From: Rhodococcus sp. G-MC3
Lineage (GTDB): Bacteria > Actinomycetota > Actinomycetes > Mycobacteriales > Mycobacteriaceae
DNA: 64,000 nucleotides
Assembly: GCF_030063335.1 (NCBI RefSeq)
Contig: NZ_JASISW010000018.1
Coordinates: 1 to 64,000 of the forward strand
Reading direction: 5' to 3'
Part shown: one piece after another, positions 1-8,444 of the stretch
How positions within the stretch are numbered: position 1 is the stretch's first letter
How the letters are laid out: each line of letters begins with the position of its first letter
Notes under the pieces: generated by a model
Told to the model about the DNA's origin: nothing
Database searches by the model: none
What the model saw: the letters and a program-made list of their open reading frames with translations, nothing else
Position numbers and translations under genes: made by a program

Positions 1-1
1 A

Positions 2-356
2 CTCCAAGAAATCTGGGGCCACCTGTGCTGCCACTACGCTATTCGAACATTGATGGTCGACGCCGCGCGAGCAGGCGGACAGGACCCCGACCGCGCCTCA
101 TTCGTCGCGGCACTGCGGATAGCGCGAAGATCGCTCTCGCACAGCTCTTTTTCCCCCTCACAACCATAGAGCGCTCACCCGATTGTGGGACCACGCCGTC
201 CAAAAACTGCGACGCCGATTCAACCCTGCGCGTCGTCTACGGGCCAACCCACGCGTCGTGAAACGCAAAATCTTCAAGTGGGCAGCCAAACGAGCCCACC
301 ACCAACACCATCCACAACCCACCACACCACCCGAATGCACAATCATTCAACACTAA
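2..356 (+). pseudogene. IS4-type transposase, C-terminal remnant
   Basis: The window opens inside a transposase. Frame 2 (2-169) reads LQEIWGHLCCHYAIRTLMVD ... DPDRASF, which resembles the C-terminal third of DDE transposases of the IS4/Tnp_1 type. It stops at TAG 167-169. The family-typical tail (RLWDHAVQKL ... NPRVVKRKIF ... ending at TAA 354-356) continues in frame 3, so there is a frameshift near 160-175. The N-terminal part lies outside the window. I see no convincing terminal inverted repeat in 357-464, so the element's right end is not defined. It is very probably a non-functional relic. Confidence 0.75.
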
Positions 357-464
357 CTGAACGGTATTGGTCCTAAGCCAGAGCCACCACCCTGATCGCC
401 TGACCAACCGACCGAATCCGGCACCCACCGGCGCCACTCGGTCATGCCCCAAACACATGATCGT

Positions 465-1070
465 TCAATTCGCATGCGGGGATTGTCTTAATTGTCGTAA
501 GTGGCGGCGCACGATCTCCTTGGCCGTGCTGGCTGGAATGCCCGACGGGTGGAGCGTTCCTCGCAAAGCCAGACCGTCGATCAGCGCCGCTAACCTTTCG
601 GCCTCGAGCGCCGCAACGTCCGGCGGACGCACTTGCAAAGAAGCAATAACGAGCTCGGCCAACGCCCGCGAACCCGAGAAAAGCCGGTCCGCTGACTCAC
701 GAAGCACGGGATTGGTCCTACCCGCGGTTACGATCTCCAACCACACAGCAACCTCTCGAAAGGTGTTCGCATGCAGAGGAAGTAGTTCGCACAGCATTTC
801 CGTGGCGATCTCGAGTCGGTCTCCTGCGTCGTCTAGACGGTCTCGATGAGCCTGAAGCCGCTTGGTGATCCGCGCAATCACTTCGTCGGCCGCGCCGCGC
901 ATCAGATCATCATGAGTCGAGAAGTAATGTCGCACCGATCCGATAGCCAAATCGGCGGCGTCGGCCACGGCACGCAGTGTCGCCTGTTCTATTCCAAATT
1001 CGAGAACGACGTCAAAGACGGCCTCGAATATCCGTTGTCGTCTCGCGGCGGGATCTACAACTCTGGGCAT
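465..1070 (-). CDS. TetR/AcrR family transcriptional regulator
   Basis: A 201-residue protein with an N-terminal TetR helix-turn-helix (residues about 12-58; recognition region AIGSVRHYF) followed by an all-helical ligand-binding domain. Length and layout are normal for TetR repressors. It is transcribed away from two tiny membrane-protein genes and shares with them a 67-bp intergenic region that holds a symmetrical operator at 1080-1121, so it probably represses both itself and the divergent pair. The ligand is unknown. It lies next to an insertion-sequence relic, so the locus could be recently acquired. Confidence 0.85.
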   Translation of the reverse strand: MPRVVDPAARRQRIFEAVFDVVLEFGIEQATLRAVADAADLAIGSVRHYFSTHDDLMRGAADEVIARITKRLQAHRDRLDDAGDRLEIATEMLCELLPLHANTFREVAVWLEIVTAGRTNPVLRESADRLFSGSRALAELVIASLQVRPPDVAALEAERLAALIDGLALRGTLHPSGIPASTAKEIVRRHLRQLRQSPHAN

Positions 1071-1079
1071 ACGCCTTTA

Positions 1080-1121
1080 TAGCAGAGCCGTGCTACATTG
1101 CGTTGTAGCATAACTCTGCTA
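1080..1121. promoter_or_regulatory. Nested palindromic operator for the divergent TetR
   Basis: Two pairs of inverted arms share one centre (1100.5): TAGCAGAG at 1080-1087 with CTCTGCTA at 1114-1121, and TGCTACA at 1091-1097 with TGTAGCA at 1104-1110. The site lies between the start of the TetR gene and the start of the first membrane-protein gene. That is the usual place for an autoregulatory TetR operator. Four half-sites could hold two repressor dimers. Confidence 0.75.
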
Positions 1122-1137
1122 CTAAAGGAGCTTCACT

Positions 1138-1404
1138 ATGGCAACCGTCTTCATGTTGCTGCTCGTCCGGTTCGCGATTATCGCAGCGGTCGTTGCAGTC
1201 ATCGCTATTTCGCTGTTTGCAGTTGCGCTGCACCTCAAACGAAGAGGGAAATGGGAAAGTGCGCGCAATCAAATCGGACCGACAGTCACGCGTGTGGCCG
1301 ATCTGTACGCCCGACGATCGCCACCCAACGGACGAGGCTCGTGGAAAACCCGCGCCCTCACTTCGGCCGCGCGGCGCCTGAACGACGAGGGGGAGCAGAA
1401 ATGA
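1138..1404 (+). CDS. Small membrane protein, TetR-linked
   Basis: An 88-residue protein of unknown function. A single hydrophobic segment (residues about 5-30, rich in V, I and A) is followed by a basic, soluble tail, which suggests a membrane-anchored protein with a cytoplasmic C-terminus. A good ribosome site (AAGGAG, 1126-1131) precedes the ATG by 6 nt. Its stop overlaps the ATG of the next gene (ATGA), so the two are probably translated together. It is divergent from a TetR gene and sits just behind its operator. I do not recognise a family. Confidence 0.6.
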   Translation: MATVFMLLLVRFAIIAAVVAVIAISLFAVALHLKRRGKWESARNQIGPTVTRVADLYARRSPPNGRGSWKTRALTSAARRLNDEGEQK

Positions 1405-1538
1405 ATCTCGTCGAGTCCGACGGTAACGAAGTGGTACATCATCTCTTGATGGATCTGATGTGGAAAGTCGGTATCGTTGCCATCCTGGTTACGATCAGTG
1501 TGTTGGTAGCGATAGTCATATGGAAGCGCGCGCATTAG
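1401..1538 (+). CDS. Very small membrane protein
   Basis: A 45-residue protein starting MNLVESDGNE, with a single transmembrane helix (residues about 21-41) ending in a short basic tail (WKRAH). It overlaps the preceding gene by 4 nt (ATGA), typical of translational coupling, and would be co-regulated through the operator at 1080-1121. No family recognised. The overlap, the clean hydrophobic profile and the shared promoter are the grounds for calling it real. Confidence 0.5.
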   Translation: MNLVESDGNEVVHHLLMDLMWKVGIVAILVTISVLVAIVIWKRAH

Positions 1539-1576
1539 TTTTGGTTATCAACGCCGCGGCCAGTAATCGACCGTGC

Positions 1577-2016
1577 TCAGCGCAGCGCGGCCAGACTCGC
1601 GACAGGCTTCTTGGCGTCGCTACCGAGGGCTTGGGCCACCGCTGGTCCGACGCCCAGAAGGTCACGCCTCTGCACTCACGCCGCCGCCCAAAATGCGCGT
1701 CGCGAGTCAGTTCCGAGCCGTCGCCTTCTTGGTCGACGCAGATGCCCAGCGAGCTCTTGGTTCCGCCCTCGCCGCTGCCGGACATCTCGATCGGCTTGGG
1801 TTCGTCGAACTTGAGCAACGTCCATTTGATGGTGTTCTCGAAGCCCTCTATTTTGACCAGGGGCTCAACATTTGTGCCTTTGGAGAGCTGCTTCGGAGGC
1901 AGTTCGCACCAGCCACCGTGGATGGTCATCCACTAGTCGAACCGATTGAGCGCGGAAACCTTGTCTTACGCGCTCTGCGGACTCTCGGGTATCTGTACCG
2001 AGACCCTGTCGGTGGT
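1577..2016 (-). pseudogene. Decayed SRPBCC (Rv0910-like) protein gene
   Basis: Read on the minus strand from about 2016, the translation gives VSVQIPESPQSA, a TAA stop (1968-1966), DKVSALNRFD, a TAG stop (1935-1933), then WMTIHGGW and KWTLLKFDEPKPIEMSGSGE. After a frameshift near 1690-1700 it gives LLGVGPAVAQALGSDAKK and SLAALR, ending at TGA 1579-1577. The pieces line up in order with SRPBCC proteins of the M. tuberculosis Rv0910 toxin type. Two in-frame stops and one frameshift make it non-functional, and no clear start codon survives. A long plus-strand open frame runs over it but is not a gene here. Confidence 0.75.
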
Positions 2017-2068
2017 GTGTGGCGTACACGCTATTTTCGATCTATCGGTGCACTGCAACATATTTCAC

Positions 2069-2112
2069 TTGACGCGTCAGAACTTGTGACGTACTCTCGA
2101 ACAAACGTTCTA
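2069..2112 (+). promoter_or_regulatory. SOS-controlled promoter (LexA box) of the DUF222/HNH gene
   Basis: TTGACG (2069-2074), a 17-nt spacer and TACTCT (2092-2097) form a good sigma-70-type promoter. Immediately downstream lies TCGAAC-N4-GTTCTA (2097-2112), one mismatch from the actinobacterial LexA box TCGAACNNNNGTTCGA. It covers the expected transcription start and lies 24 nt before the ATG at 2137. From family knowledge, several 13E12/DUF222 genes of M. tuberculosis carry SOS boxes, which fits. Confidence 0.7.
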
Positions 2113-2136
2113 GAGATGCCTTGGGGGCGACAATCT

Positions 2137-4011
2137 ATGGCGACGAGTCGAAGAAGCGCATTCGCGGTGTATGCAGGTCCGCAGAAGAAGCCTGTGATCG
2201 ATCGGTCGCTGCTGTGCGAACTATCCGACGTCTCGGTTCTCGAAAATCAAGCCAGCGCACGTAAAGTTACAGTGGCAGCGGCTATCTGGGATTCGTGCAT
2301 TCATCAGAACGTTCAGGTTGGTGATCACATCATGGATGCAGGCAACTATGCGGCGTCGGAAATAGCGAAAATTCTGGGGTGTTCGAAGACGGTCGCCGAT
2401 ACGTTCGCCGAAGTCGGTATGGACCTGCGTCTCCGGTTACCCGCTGTGCGAGCGGCATTCGACGCGGGCGAGCTGGATCTGGCTCGCGTCCGGGCTATCT
2501 GCCGAACGACGGGTTCGTACTCGTTGGGCGCTGCGGAACGCGTGGAGTCAGAGGTACTCGAAGCGGCTCGGCGCCTCTCGCCTGGTCCGCTAGCTACCGA
2601 AATTGCTGGAATCTTGCAGCGTGAAGCACCGGACGAGTCGGCCGAGATTCGTAAGGATTTAGAGTCACTGACCCGAGTTCGATACCGCGACAAAGACATG
2701 ATCGCGACGATCGAGGCAGATCTGGAAGCGGGCGATGCCGCAGCATGCTGGCAGCTGATCAATGAGATGGCAGCGACGCTGTGTTCGAGGGATCCGAGGA
2801 CTCGCGGACAACGGCTCGCTGCGGCGTACACGGCGATCATGCACCGCGAATCGTATGTTCGATGCACCTGCGAAGTCGACGATGACCACCCATGCACGGC
2901 GAACAGGGAGCTACCTGATCGCCGTGCACCCTTGACCAACGTGACGATCGACTTGGCATCCTTGGCAGGGCTCGCGGATCTGCCGGCATTTCTGGCCGGG
3001 CATGGTCTGATCGATGCCGACTATGCGCGTGAACTTGTCGCGAACGGTGATTGGCAGCTTGTCCTGACCGAAGCAGTGAACCTCGCGGAGAAGCTCGGTG
3101 TGGTTGGCGGTGAAGAGAATGCGGAGTCGGCAGGTTCGGGAACTGATTCTCCGGACAACACGGCAACATCGGCTGCGGCTGCGGCTGCGCCGGGTAGTCG
3201 AAATGGTGGGCACCTGACGTTCAATCCGCTTGGACGAGGCAGGCGTCGGCGGGGTTCTACGTTGCCGACACCACCCGTAGCGAAGCTGGCCGTGCGTCCA
3301 GGCGGTAGACCGACCTCTGAATATCATGGGTCGTACACATTGATCGCTGCGCTCGAAGCTGCGATCACCGCTAATCCCGCGCTGGCGGCAGCCCTGTACG
3401 CCGACGGTCATGGCGGATTCGTCGAACCACCCGACGGCGCTCTTGGGTACAGGCCGAGCGCGAAACTCGCAGACTGTGTGCGGCTCCGAGATCGAACGTG
3501 CCGCCACCCAGGATGCGATGTACCGGCGGCGAACTGCGAACTCGATCACGTCGTGCCGTACCTCCACAACGATCCGATGCGCGGAGGCTGGACGATCTCC
3601 AGCAACCTTCACTGCCTGTGCCGCTACCACCACATGTTGAAAACTATGGGCGTGTGGATACCGACCATGCTGGCTGGCGCGGTCGACTACTGGGTGTCCA
3701 GTTCGGGGACAACGGCGATCACCCTGCCGGGCAGCACCGTCGGGACCACCGACTTTTCCGGTGACGGGTTGCTTCCGCATATTCCACGAAGGCGTCGGGC
3801 AACGTGCGCCGACGAGCCGGGAGGACAGGGCGAACCCACAAAGCGAGCCGATGCAGTTACGGCTGATTTGTCGGCTTGTGTTGCGCCCACCGATGTTGCG
3901 CCCACCGATGTTGCTGCGCAGGTTGCACCGAGTTCGGCGAAGACGGTAGCCGATAGCAGCGGGCCGGAGAAGCCGCTGTCAGAAGCTTCGAGCGAGGGAG
4001 CGCCGTTCTGA
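2137..4011 (+). CDS. DUF222 / HNH endonuclease (13E12-repeat family)
   Basis: A 624-residue protein when started at ATG 2137. The open frame extends back to 1573, but that stretch covers a dead antisense gene, and the promoter/LexA box at 2069-2112 decides for the later start (ATG 2116 is the alternative). The N-terminal two-thirds is the helical DUF222 region. The HNH nuclease motif is at about residues 455-500 (CRHPGCDVP, ELDHVVPY, NLHCLCRYHH), with Cys pairs that could bind a structural metal. The C-terminus is low-complexity and includes a duplicated APTDV. The family is multicopy in actinobacteria. Role is uncertain; induction by DNA damage is inferred from the box. Confidence 0.8.
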   Translation: MATSRRSAFAVYAGPQKKPVIDRSLLCELSDVSVLENQASARKVTVAAAIWDSCIHQNVQVGDHIMDAGNYAASEIAKILGCSKTVADTFAEVGMDLRLRLPAVRAAFDAGELDLARVRAICRTTGSYSLGAAERVESEVLEAARRLSPGPLATEIAGILQREAPDESAEIRKDLESLTRVRYRDKDMIATIEADLEAGDAAACWQLINEMAATLCSRDPRTRGQRLAAAYTAIMHRESYVRCTCEVDDDHPCTANRELPDRRAPLTNVTIDLASLAGLADLPAFLAGHGLIDADYARELVANGDWQLVLTEAVNLAEKLGVVGGEENAESAGSGTDSPDNTATSAAAAAAPGSRNGGHLTFNPLGRGRRRRGSTLPTPPVAKLAVRPGGRPTSEYHGSYTLIAALEAAITANPALAAALYADGHGGFVEPPDGALGYRPSAKLADCVRLRDRTCRHPGCDVPAANCELDHVVPYLHNDPMRGGWTISSNLHCLCRYHHMLKTMGVWIPTMLAGAVDYWVSSSGTTAITLPGSTVGTTDFSGDGLLPHIPRRRRATCADEPGGQGEPTKRADAVTADLSACVAPTDVAPTDVAAQVAPSSAKTVADSSGPEKPLSEASSEGAPF

Positions 4012-4025
4012 TGGCGCCCTGCTAC

Positions 4026-5003
4026 TCAGCGCTTGCCGAGCAGTGCCTCGTGCTGCTCGGTGGTCGAGGTTCGGATGGCATCGACCACTCGGGCAACCTC
4101 GGGTCGGCGAAGGGTCTCGGCCCGCGAGACCAACCAATAGTCCAAGCGGATGGAGACAGCGCTGGGCAGAAGGCGAACCAAATCGGCGTGACGATCGGCC
4201 ATGAAGCAGGGGAGCAACCCGATTCCGGCGGCAGCCCTGGTGGCCTCGACGTGTACGAATACGTTGGTCGACGTCACGGATTCACGCATCGACGGGGCAA
4301 ATCCGGGTGCGATGTCGAGATCGTCCACCTGCAACATCGAGTCGATGAAATAGACAAGGGGATGGGCTTGAAGGTCCTCGATCGAGGCAGGCACTCCGTT
4401 GTCACGGAGGTAGTCTTTCGAGGCATACAGTCCCAGGTGATAGTCGCTGAGCTTGAATGCTTCCGCACGATGCACCTGCGGTTCGCCGACGACGATCTCG
4501 ACGTCCATCCCCGATCGCTGCTGCGACGCGCGTCGCGTCGTCGCGACGATTTCCACCGAAATGCCGGGGTGGCGGCGTCTGACCTGCGCAACCGCGGGAG
4601 CGACGACGTACGCGCTGAAGCCGTCGGTTGCGGACACCCGCACAACGCCCTCGGCTTCGTCGTCGGTGCCCATCAGGGAGCGGACGGCAGTTTCGATGTT
4701 CTCAGCGGCAGCCAACGCATCCTTGCCGCGGGCAGTCAGTTCCCATCCATTTCCGGATTTGGCCAGCACTCGACCACCGAGGCTTGCCTCTAGTGCGGCG
4801 ATACGCCTGGAAATGGTGGTGTGGTTGATGCCCAGGTCGTCGGCGGCGGTGTTGTACCTACCGGTCCGACCCACGGCGAGGAGAATCAACAGGTCGTCGG
4901 CGCTGGGAAGCCGACCATGATCGGGAGGACCGTGTGGCACATCTGCATTCTTGCAGATGGTGGCTGCGTACTTGGGTATTGCGGGCACCCGTATCTGCAT
5001 CAA
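4026..5003 (-). CDS. LysR family transcriptional regulator
   Basis: A LysR-type regulator of up to 325 residues: winged helix-turn-helix near residues 38-95 (INHTTISRRIAALE), then a two-lobe effector-binding domain. The first 30 or so residues before the LPSADDLL segment are not typical, so translation may start at the in-frame GTG that gives VPHGPPDHG. It is divergent from a MHS symporter/SDR operon, which it most likely controls; the inducer could be 3-hydroxybutyrate or a similar hydroxy acid. It ends 15 nt past the convergent HNH gene. Confidence 0.85.
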   Translation of the reverse strand: MMQIRVPAIPKYAATICKNADVPHGPPDHGRLPSADDLLILLAVGRTGRYNTAADDLGINHTTISRRIAALEASLGGRVLAKSGNGWELTARGKDALAAAENIETAVRSLMGTDDEAEGVVRVSATDGFSAYVVAPAVAQVRRRHPGISVEIVATTRRASQQRSGMDVEIVVGEPQVHRAEAFKLSDYHLGLYASKDYLRDNGVPASIEDLQAHPLVYFIDSMLQVDDLDIAPGFAPSMRESVTSTNVFVHVEATRAAAGIGLLPCFMADRHADLVRLLPSAVSIRLDYWLVSRAETLRRPEVARVVDAIRTSTTEQHEALLGKR

Positions 5004-5079
5004 TACTCAGCGATACGAGGTAGGTGTGGGAGCCGTCACAATGTGAATCCCGCACGTTCCGAATCACAGAGGAGTGCAC

Positions 5080-6464
5080 ATGAGTGTGGACGAACGCACA
5101 CAGCCAGACCCGGACGCGACCCCGACCGGCCTCAAAAAGGTCGTCGCCGCGTCGATGGCGGGCACCATCGTCGAGTGGTACGAGTTCTTCCTCTACGGAA
5201 CTGCCGCGACCCTGGTGTTCTCCAAGATCTTCTTCGCCGCAGGCACCAGTGAACTCGATGCCATTCTGGCCGCGTTCGTCACCTACGCAGTCGGCTTCGT
5301 CGCACGTCCGCTCGGCGGCATCGTCTTCGGTCACTACGGGGACAAGTACGGCCGTAAGAAATTGCTGCAGTTCAGCCTCGTACTCGTCGGTGGCGCGACC
5401 TTCCTCATGGGCTGCCTGCCGACCTTCAACCAAGTCGGCTACTGGGCCCCGGCCATGCTCGTCGCACTGAGGTTCATTCAGGGCTTCGCGGTCGGTGGCG
5501 AGTGGGGCGGCGCGGTTCTCCTTGTTGCAGAACACAGTCCGAACAAGAGCCGCGGCTTCTGGGCGAGCTGGCCGCAAGCCGGCGTGCCCGCCGGTAACCT
5601 ACTCGCGACGGTCGTATTGCTGGTCCTGACCACCGTGCTCTCCGATGATGCATTCCTGAGTTGGGGCTGGCGCGTTGCCTTCTGGCTATCGGCGGTCATC
5701 GTCTTCGTCGGTTACTACATTCGCACCAAGGTCACCGATGCCCCGATCTTCGTCGAGGCGCAGAAGCAGGCCGAGGTCATCAAGGCAGCGTCGTACGGCG
5801 TCTTCGAGGTCATCAAGCGTTACCCGCGTGGCGTTTCACGGCCATGGGTCTTCGTTTCGGCGAAAACGTCATGTACTACCTCGTCGTCACCTTCACGATC
5901 ACGTACCTCAAGGTCGAGGTCGGCACCGATACCAAAACTATCCTGTGGTGGATGCTCGCCGCACACGCAGTGCATTTCTGCACGATCCCGTTGGTGGGCA
6001 AGCTGGCCGACCGCATCGGCCGTCGTCCGGTCTACTTCATCGGAGCCGTCACCGCGGGCAGTTGGGGATTCTTCGCCTTCCCGATGTTCAACAGCGGCCA
6101 CAATGCCGTGATCATGCTCGCGATCATCATCGGACTCGTGTTCCACGCCTTCATGTACGCAACGCAGCCCGCGATCATGGCAGAGATGTTCCCGACGCGT
6201 ATGCGCTACTCCGGTGTGTCCCTCGGCTACCAGGTCACCTCGATTGTCGCAGGCTCGCTTGCTCCGATCATTGCGGTCGCGTTGCTCGACAAGTTCGGGT
6301 CCTCGGTACCGATTGCCTGGTATCTCGCGGGCTCGTGCCTCGTCACGTTGATCGCGGTCATCGCAGCACGTGAGACGAAGGGGCTTGCGCTGGAATCGAT
6401 CGACATCGCCGACGCCAAGAATCTGGCCACCGAGGCAGAGCTCGCCAAGGTGGGCTTGAAGTGA
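5080..6464 (+). pseudogene. MHS-family metabolite:H+ symporter, frameshifted
   Basis: A 12-helix major-facilitator transporter of the metabolite:H+ symporter type (KgtP/ShiA/ProP-like). The first part (from ATG 5080, ribosome site AGAGGAG) has the signature [11 protein letters not shown] and [10 protein letters not shown]. Near 5833-5836 the frame shifts: the text leaves the family after RYPRGV and resumes one frame over as [15 protein letters not shown], running to TGA 6462-6464. One missing base explains it. It is either a true recent mutation or a sequencing error; apart from this both halves look intact. Its stop overlaps the GTG of the SDR gene, so it headed a two-gene operon. Confidence 0.8.
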
Positions 6465-7207
6465 CCGACCTGTCCGGACGTTCCGCTCTCGTCACCGGTG
6501 GGGCGTCCGGGATCGGGGCTGCATGCGCCCGCGAATTGGCTTTGCGCGGAGCAAAGGTCACCATCGCTGACGTCGACGAGGTTGCAGCGAAGGAGCTGGC
6601 GTCGGACCTTCGCGGTGAAGTCTGGGCGGTGGACCTGCTCGACACTGCTGCGCTGGACGATCTGACACTGGACATCGATATTCTCGTCAACAATGCGGGT
6701 ATCCAGACCGTCGCTCCGATAGTCGATTTCGACCCGGCCGCATTCAGGCGAATTCAGACTCTGATGGTCGAGGCGCCATTCTTGCTGATTCGGGCCGCGT
6801 TGCCAGGTATGTACACCCGCAAGTTCGGCCGGATCGTCAACGTCTCCTCGGTGCACGGTCTGCGGGCTTCGGAGTACAAGGTCGCATACGTCACCGCCAA
6901 GCACGCTTTGGAGGGGTTGTCGAAGGTGACGGCACTCGAAGGTGGGGCGCACGGTGTCACCAGCAACTGCGTGAACCCCGGATACGTGCGAACACCATTG
7001 GTGGAGAAACAGATAACCGATCAGGCGCTGGCGCACGGCATTCCTGAAGACGAAGTTCTGGAAAAAGTCATGCTGACCGAGAGCGCAATCAAACGACTCG
7101 TCGAACCGGCGGAAGTGGGTTCGCTGGTGGGATGGTTGACGTCGTCGGATGCGGGGATGGTGACCGGAGCTTCGTACACGATGGATGGCGGCTGGTCGGC
7201 CCGCTGA
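6461..7207 (+). CDS. 3-hydroxybutyrate dehydrogenase-like SDR
   Basis: A 248-residue classical short-chain dehydrogenase starting at a GTG that overlaps the upstream transporter. It has the NAD(P)-binding TGGASGIG near residue 12, NNAG near 77, the catalytic Ser (VSSVHG) and the YVTAK Tyr/Lys pair. The C-terminal segment with NPGYVRTPLVEKQI is characteristic of D-3-hydroxybutyrate dehydrogenases (3-hydroxybutyrate + NAD+ to acetoacetate). Clustering with a MHS symporter and a LysR regulator suggests an uptake-and-oxidation module for 3-hydroxybutyrate or a similar acid. The substrate is inferred. Confidence 0.8.
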   Translation: MTDLSGRSALVTGGASGIGAACARELALRGAKVTIADVDEVAAKELASDLRGEVWAVDLLDTAALDDLTLDIDILVNNAGIQTVAPIVDFDPAAFRRIQTLMVEAPFLLIRAALPGMYTRKFGRIVNVSSVHGLRASEYKVAYVTAKHALEGLSKVTALEGGAHGVTSNCVNPGYVRTPLVEKQITDQALAHGIPEDEVLEKVMLTESAIKRLVEPAEVGSLVGWLTSSDAGMVTGASYTMDGGWSAR

Positions 7208-7216
7208 CGGCCCTGG

Positions 7217-7265
7217 CATGAATGGACCATCGCAACCGTCCAGCCGTTGCGGTGGTCCATTCATG
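7217..7265. terminator. Bidirectional hairpin terminator
   Basis: A 20-bp stem (CATGAATGGACCATCGCAAC at 7217-7236, partner 7246-7265, one mismatch) closes a 9-nt loop. It sits between the convergent SDR gene and the maleylpyruvate isomerase-like gene. There is no long T-tract, as is common in actinobacteria. Confidence 0.75.
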
Positions 7266-7282
7266 TTGTCAGCGAGGCGAAT

Positions 7283-7840
7283 TCACATCCGACGGCCGAG
7301 CTGGGCCAAAACCTTCGTCTGGCGATCCGCGGACTCCGGCACCTCGACGGCCGGGCCGCAGACCCCGTCCATCCGAATGTTGTCACCCATCTGCTCGATA
7401 AAGCCGACGACGAAGTCCAAATCCTGGTCGGCGATGGTGTCGTCGACTCCCACCGGATGCGCAATGTCCCACGCATGGACGATCAGATCCAAGCTGTAGA
7501 ACGAACCCATCGACGACGCCAGGTCCGTCCGTCCGAAGTGCCCGTCGTACTCGAGATTCGCACGGGCCGGATCGTCGAGAATGTCCTGCATGCCATCGCG
7601 GGTGTGTGCCCAGGCGGCGACGGGATCGTCGTCGACGGAAGGACCGTCGGCAATCGACAGTCCGACGGGGGAGAGCGAGCCCTTCTCGGTGTCGATCAGA
7701 TGTCTCACGACATCGCGGACAGTCCACCCCTCGCACGTCGAAGGCTGATCCCATGTGTTCGACGGCACTGCCTCGATTCGCTTGGTCAGCACAGCAGCGA
7801 GTCGTCGATAGCGGTCTGCGGTCGATTCCGGAGTTGTCAT
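7283..7840 (-). CDS. TIGR03086 / mycothiol-dependent maleylpyruvate isomerase-like protein
   Basis: A 185-residue protein of the DinB/maleylpyruvate-isomerase superfamily (TIGR03086-type). The start MTTPESTADRYRRLA (ATG, 7840-7838) and the motifs CEGWTVRDVVRHL near residue 34 and DLIVHAWDIA near 118 are typical; the His residues would bind a metal. Members act as mycothiol-dependent enzymes or metal-binding proteins of unknown substrate. The open frame could reach 7981, but the family start fits 7840. The gene stands alone and converges on the SDR gene. Confidence 0.75.
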   Translation of the reverse strand: MTTPESTADRYRRLAAVLTKRIEAVPSNTWDQPSTCEGWTVRDVVRHLIDTEKGSLSPVGLSIADGPSVDDDPVAAWAHTRDGMQDILDDPARANLEYDGHFGRTDLASSMGSFYSLDLIVHAWDIAHPVGVDDTIADQDLDFVVGFIEQMGDNIRMDGVCGPAVEVPESADRQTKVLAQLGRRM

Positions 7841-8011
7841 GAGGTCGATTCTGCGGCATTCGGTGCACCCAACGATTGAATATTTCGGACATTCCGGCGA
7901 ATTCTTGGACGAGTCGATGATGCGAAATCGGAACCTAACCCCCCTTGCCTGTCCTGAACGTCCAATGCAGGATGGCAGCAAGCTCGCCAGCCGACCCCGG
8001 AGGTCTTCGCA

Positions 8012-8431
8012 ATGAAACTCGCTCGCCGACTGGCAGTGTGCGGGGCCATCGTGGTCGTTGCGGCGTTGGCTCCGGCCGCTGTTGCATCCGCGGAAGTGGT
8101 TGTTCCGTTCCAGATCAACCCGGCACCTTTCGGGAATCCGAACGGCAGCTTCGACTCCCCACGGGTCAGTTGCGTCGCCGTGGTCGGTGAGCAGCCAGGG
8201 GGGGCCAGGATAACGGGAGGCGACCCGACAAGGCCGGGCTGCTACGCGGTGTCCGACGTGCGCTGGCTGAATCTTTCGACCGGAGCGACGGGCTCAGCCC
8301 GGATGTCCGACGGTGTGGGCGGATCACCGGCCGAGGCGATCGTGCTGTCCGGCGCCGGACAGGTTGCGGTCGTCGCACTGCCTGTTTCCGGAACAACCGT
8401 TCCCGGCGTCGCTACCTTCTTCGTCCCGTAG
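8012..8431 (+). CDS. Small secreted protein of unknown function
   Basis: A 139-residue protein with a clear Sec signal peptide: basic start MKLARRL, hydrophobic core, and a likely cut after AVASA near residue 27. Two Cys in the mature part (SCVAVV and GCYAV) could form a disulfide. The rest is Gly/Ser/Val-rich beta-like sequence. The ribosome site CGGAGG lies about 8 nt before the ATG. I do not recognise a family. It ends 13 nt before the convergent methyltransferase gene. Confidence 0.65.
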   Translation: MKLARRLAVCGAIVVVAALAPAAVASAEVVVPFQINPAPFGNPNGSFDSPRVSCVAVVGEQPGGARITGGDPTRPGCYAVSDVRWLNLSTGATGSARMSDGVGGSPAEAIVLSGAGQVAVVALPVSGTTVPGVATFFVP

Positions 8432-8444
8432 CTGTGCAGCATGA

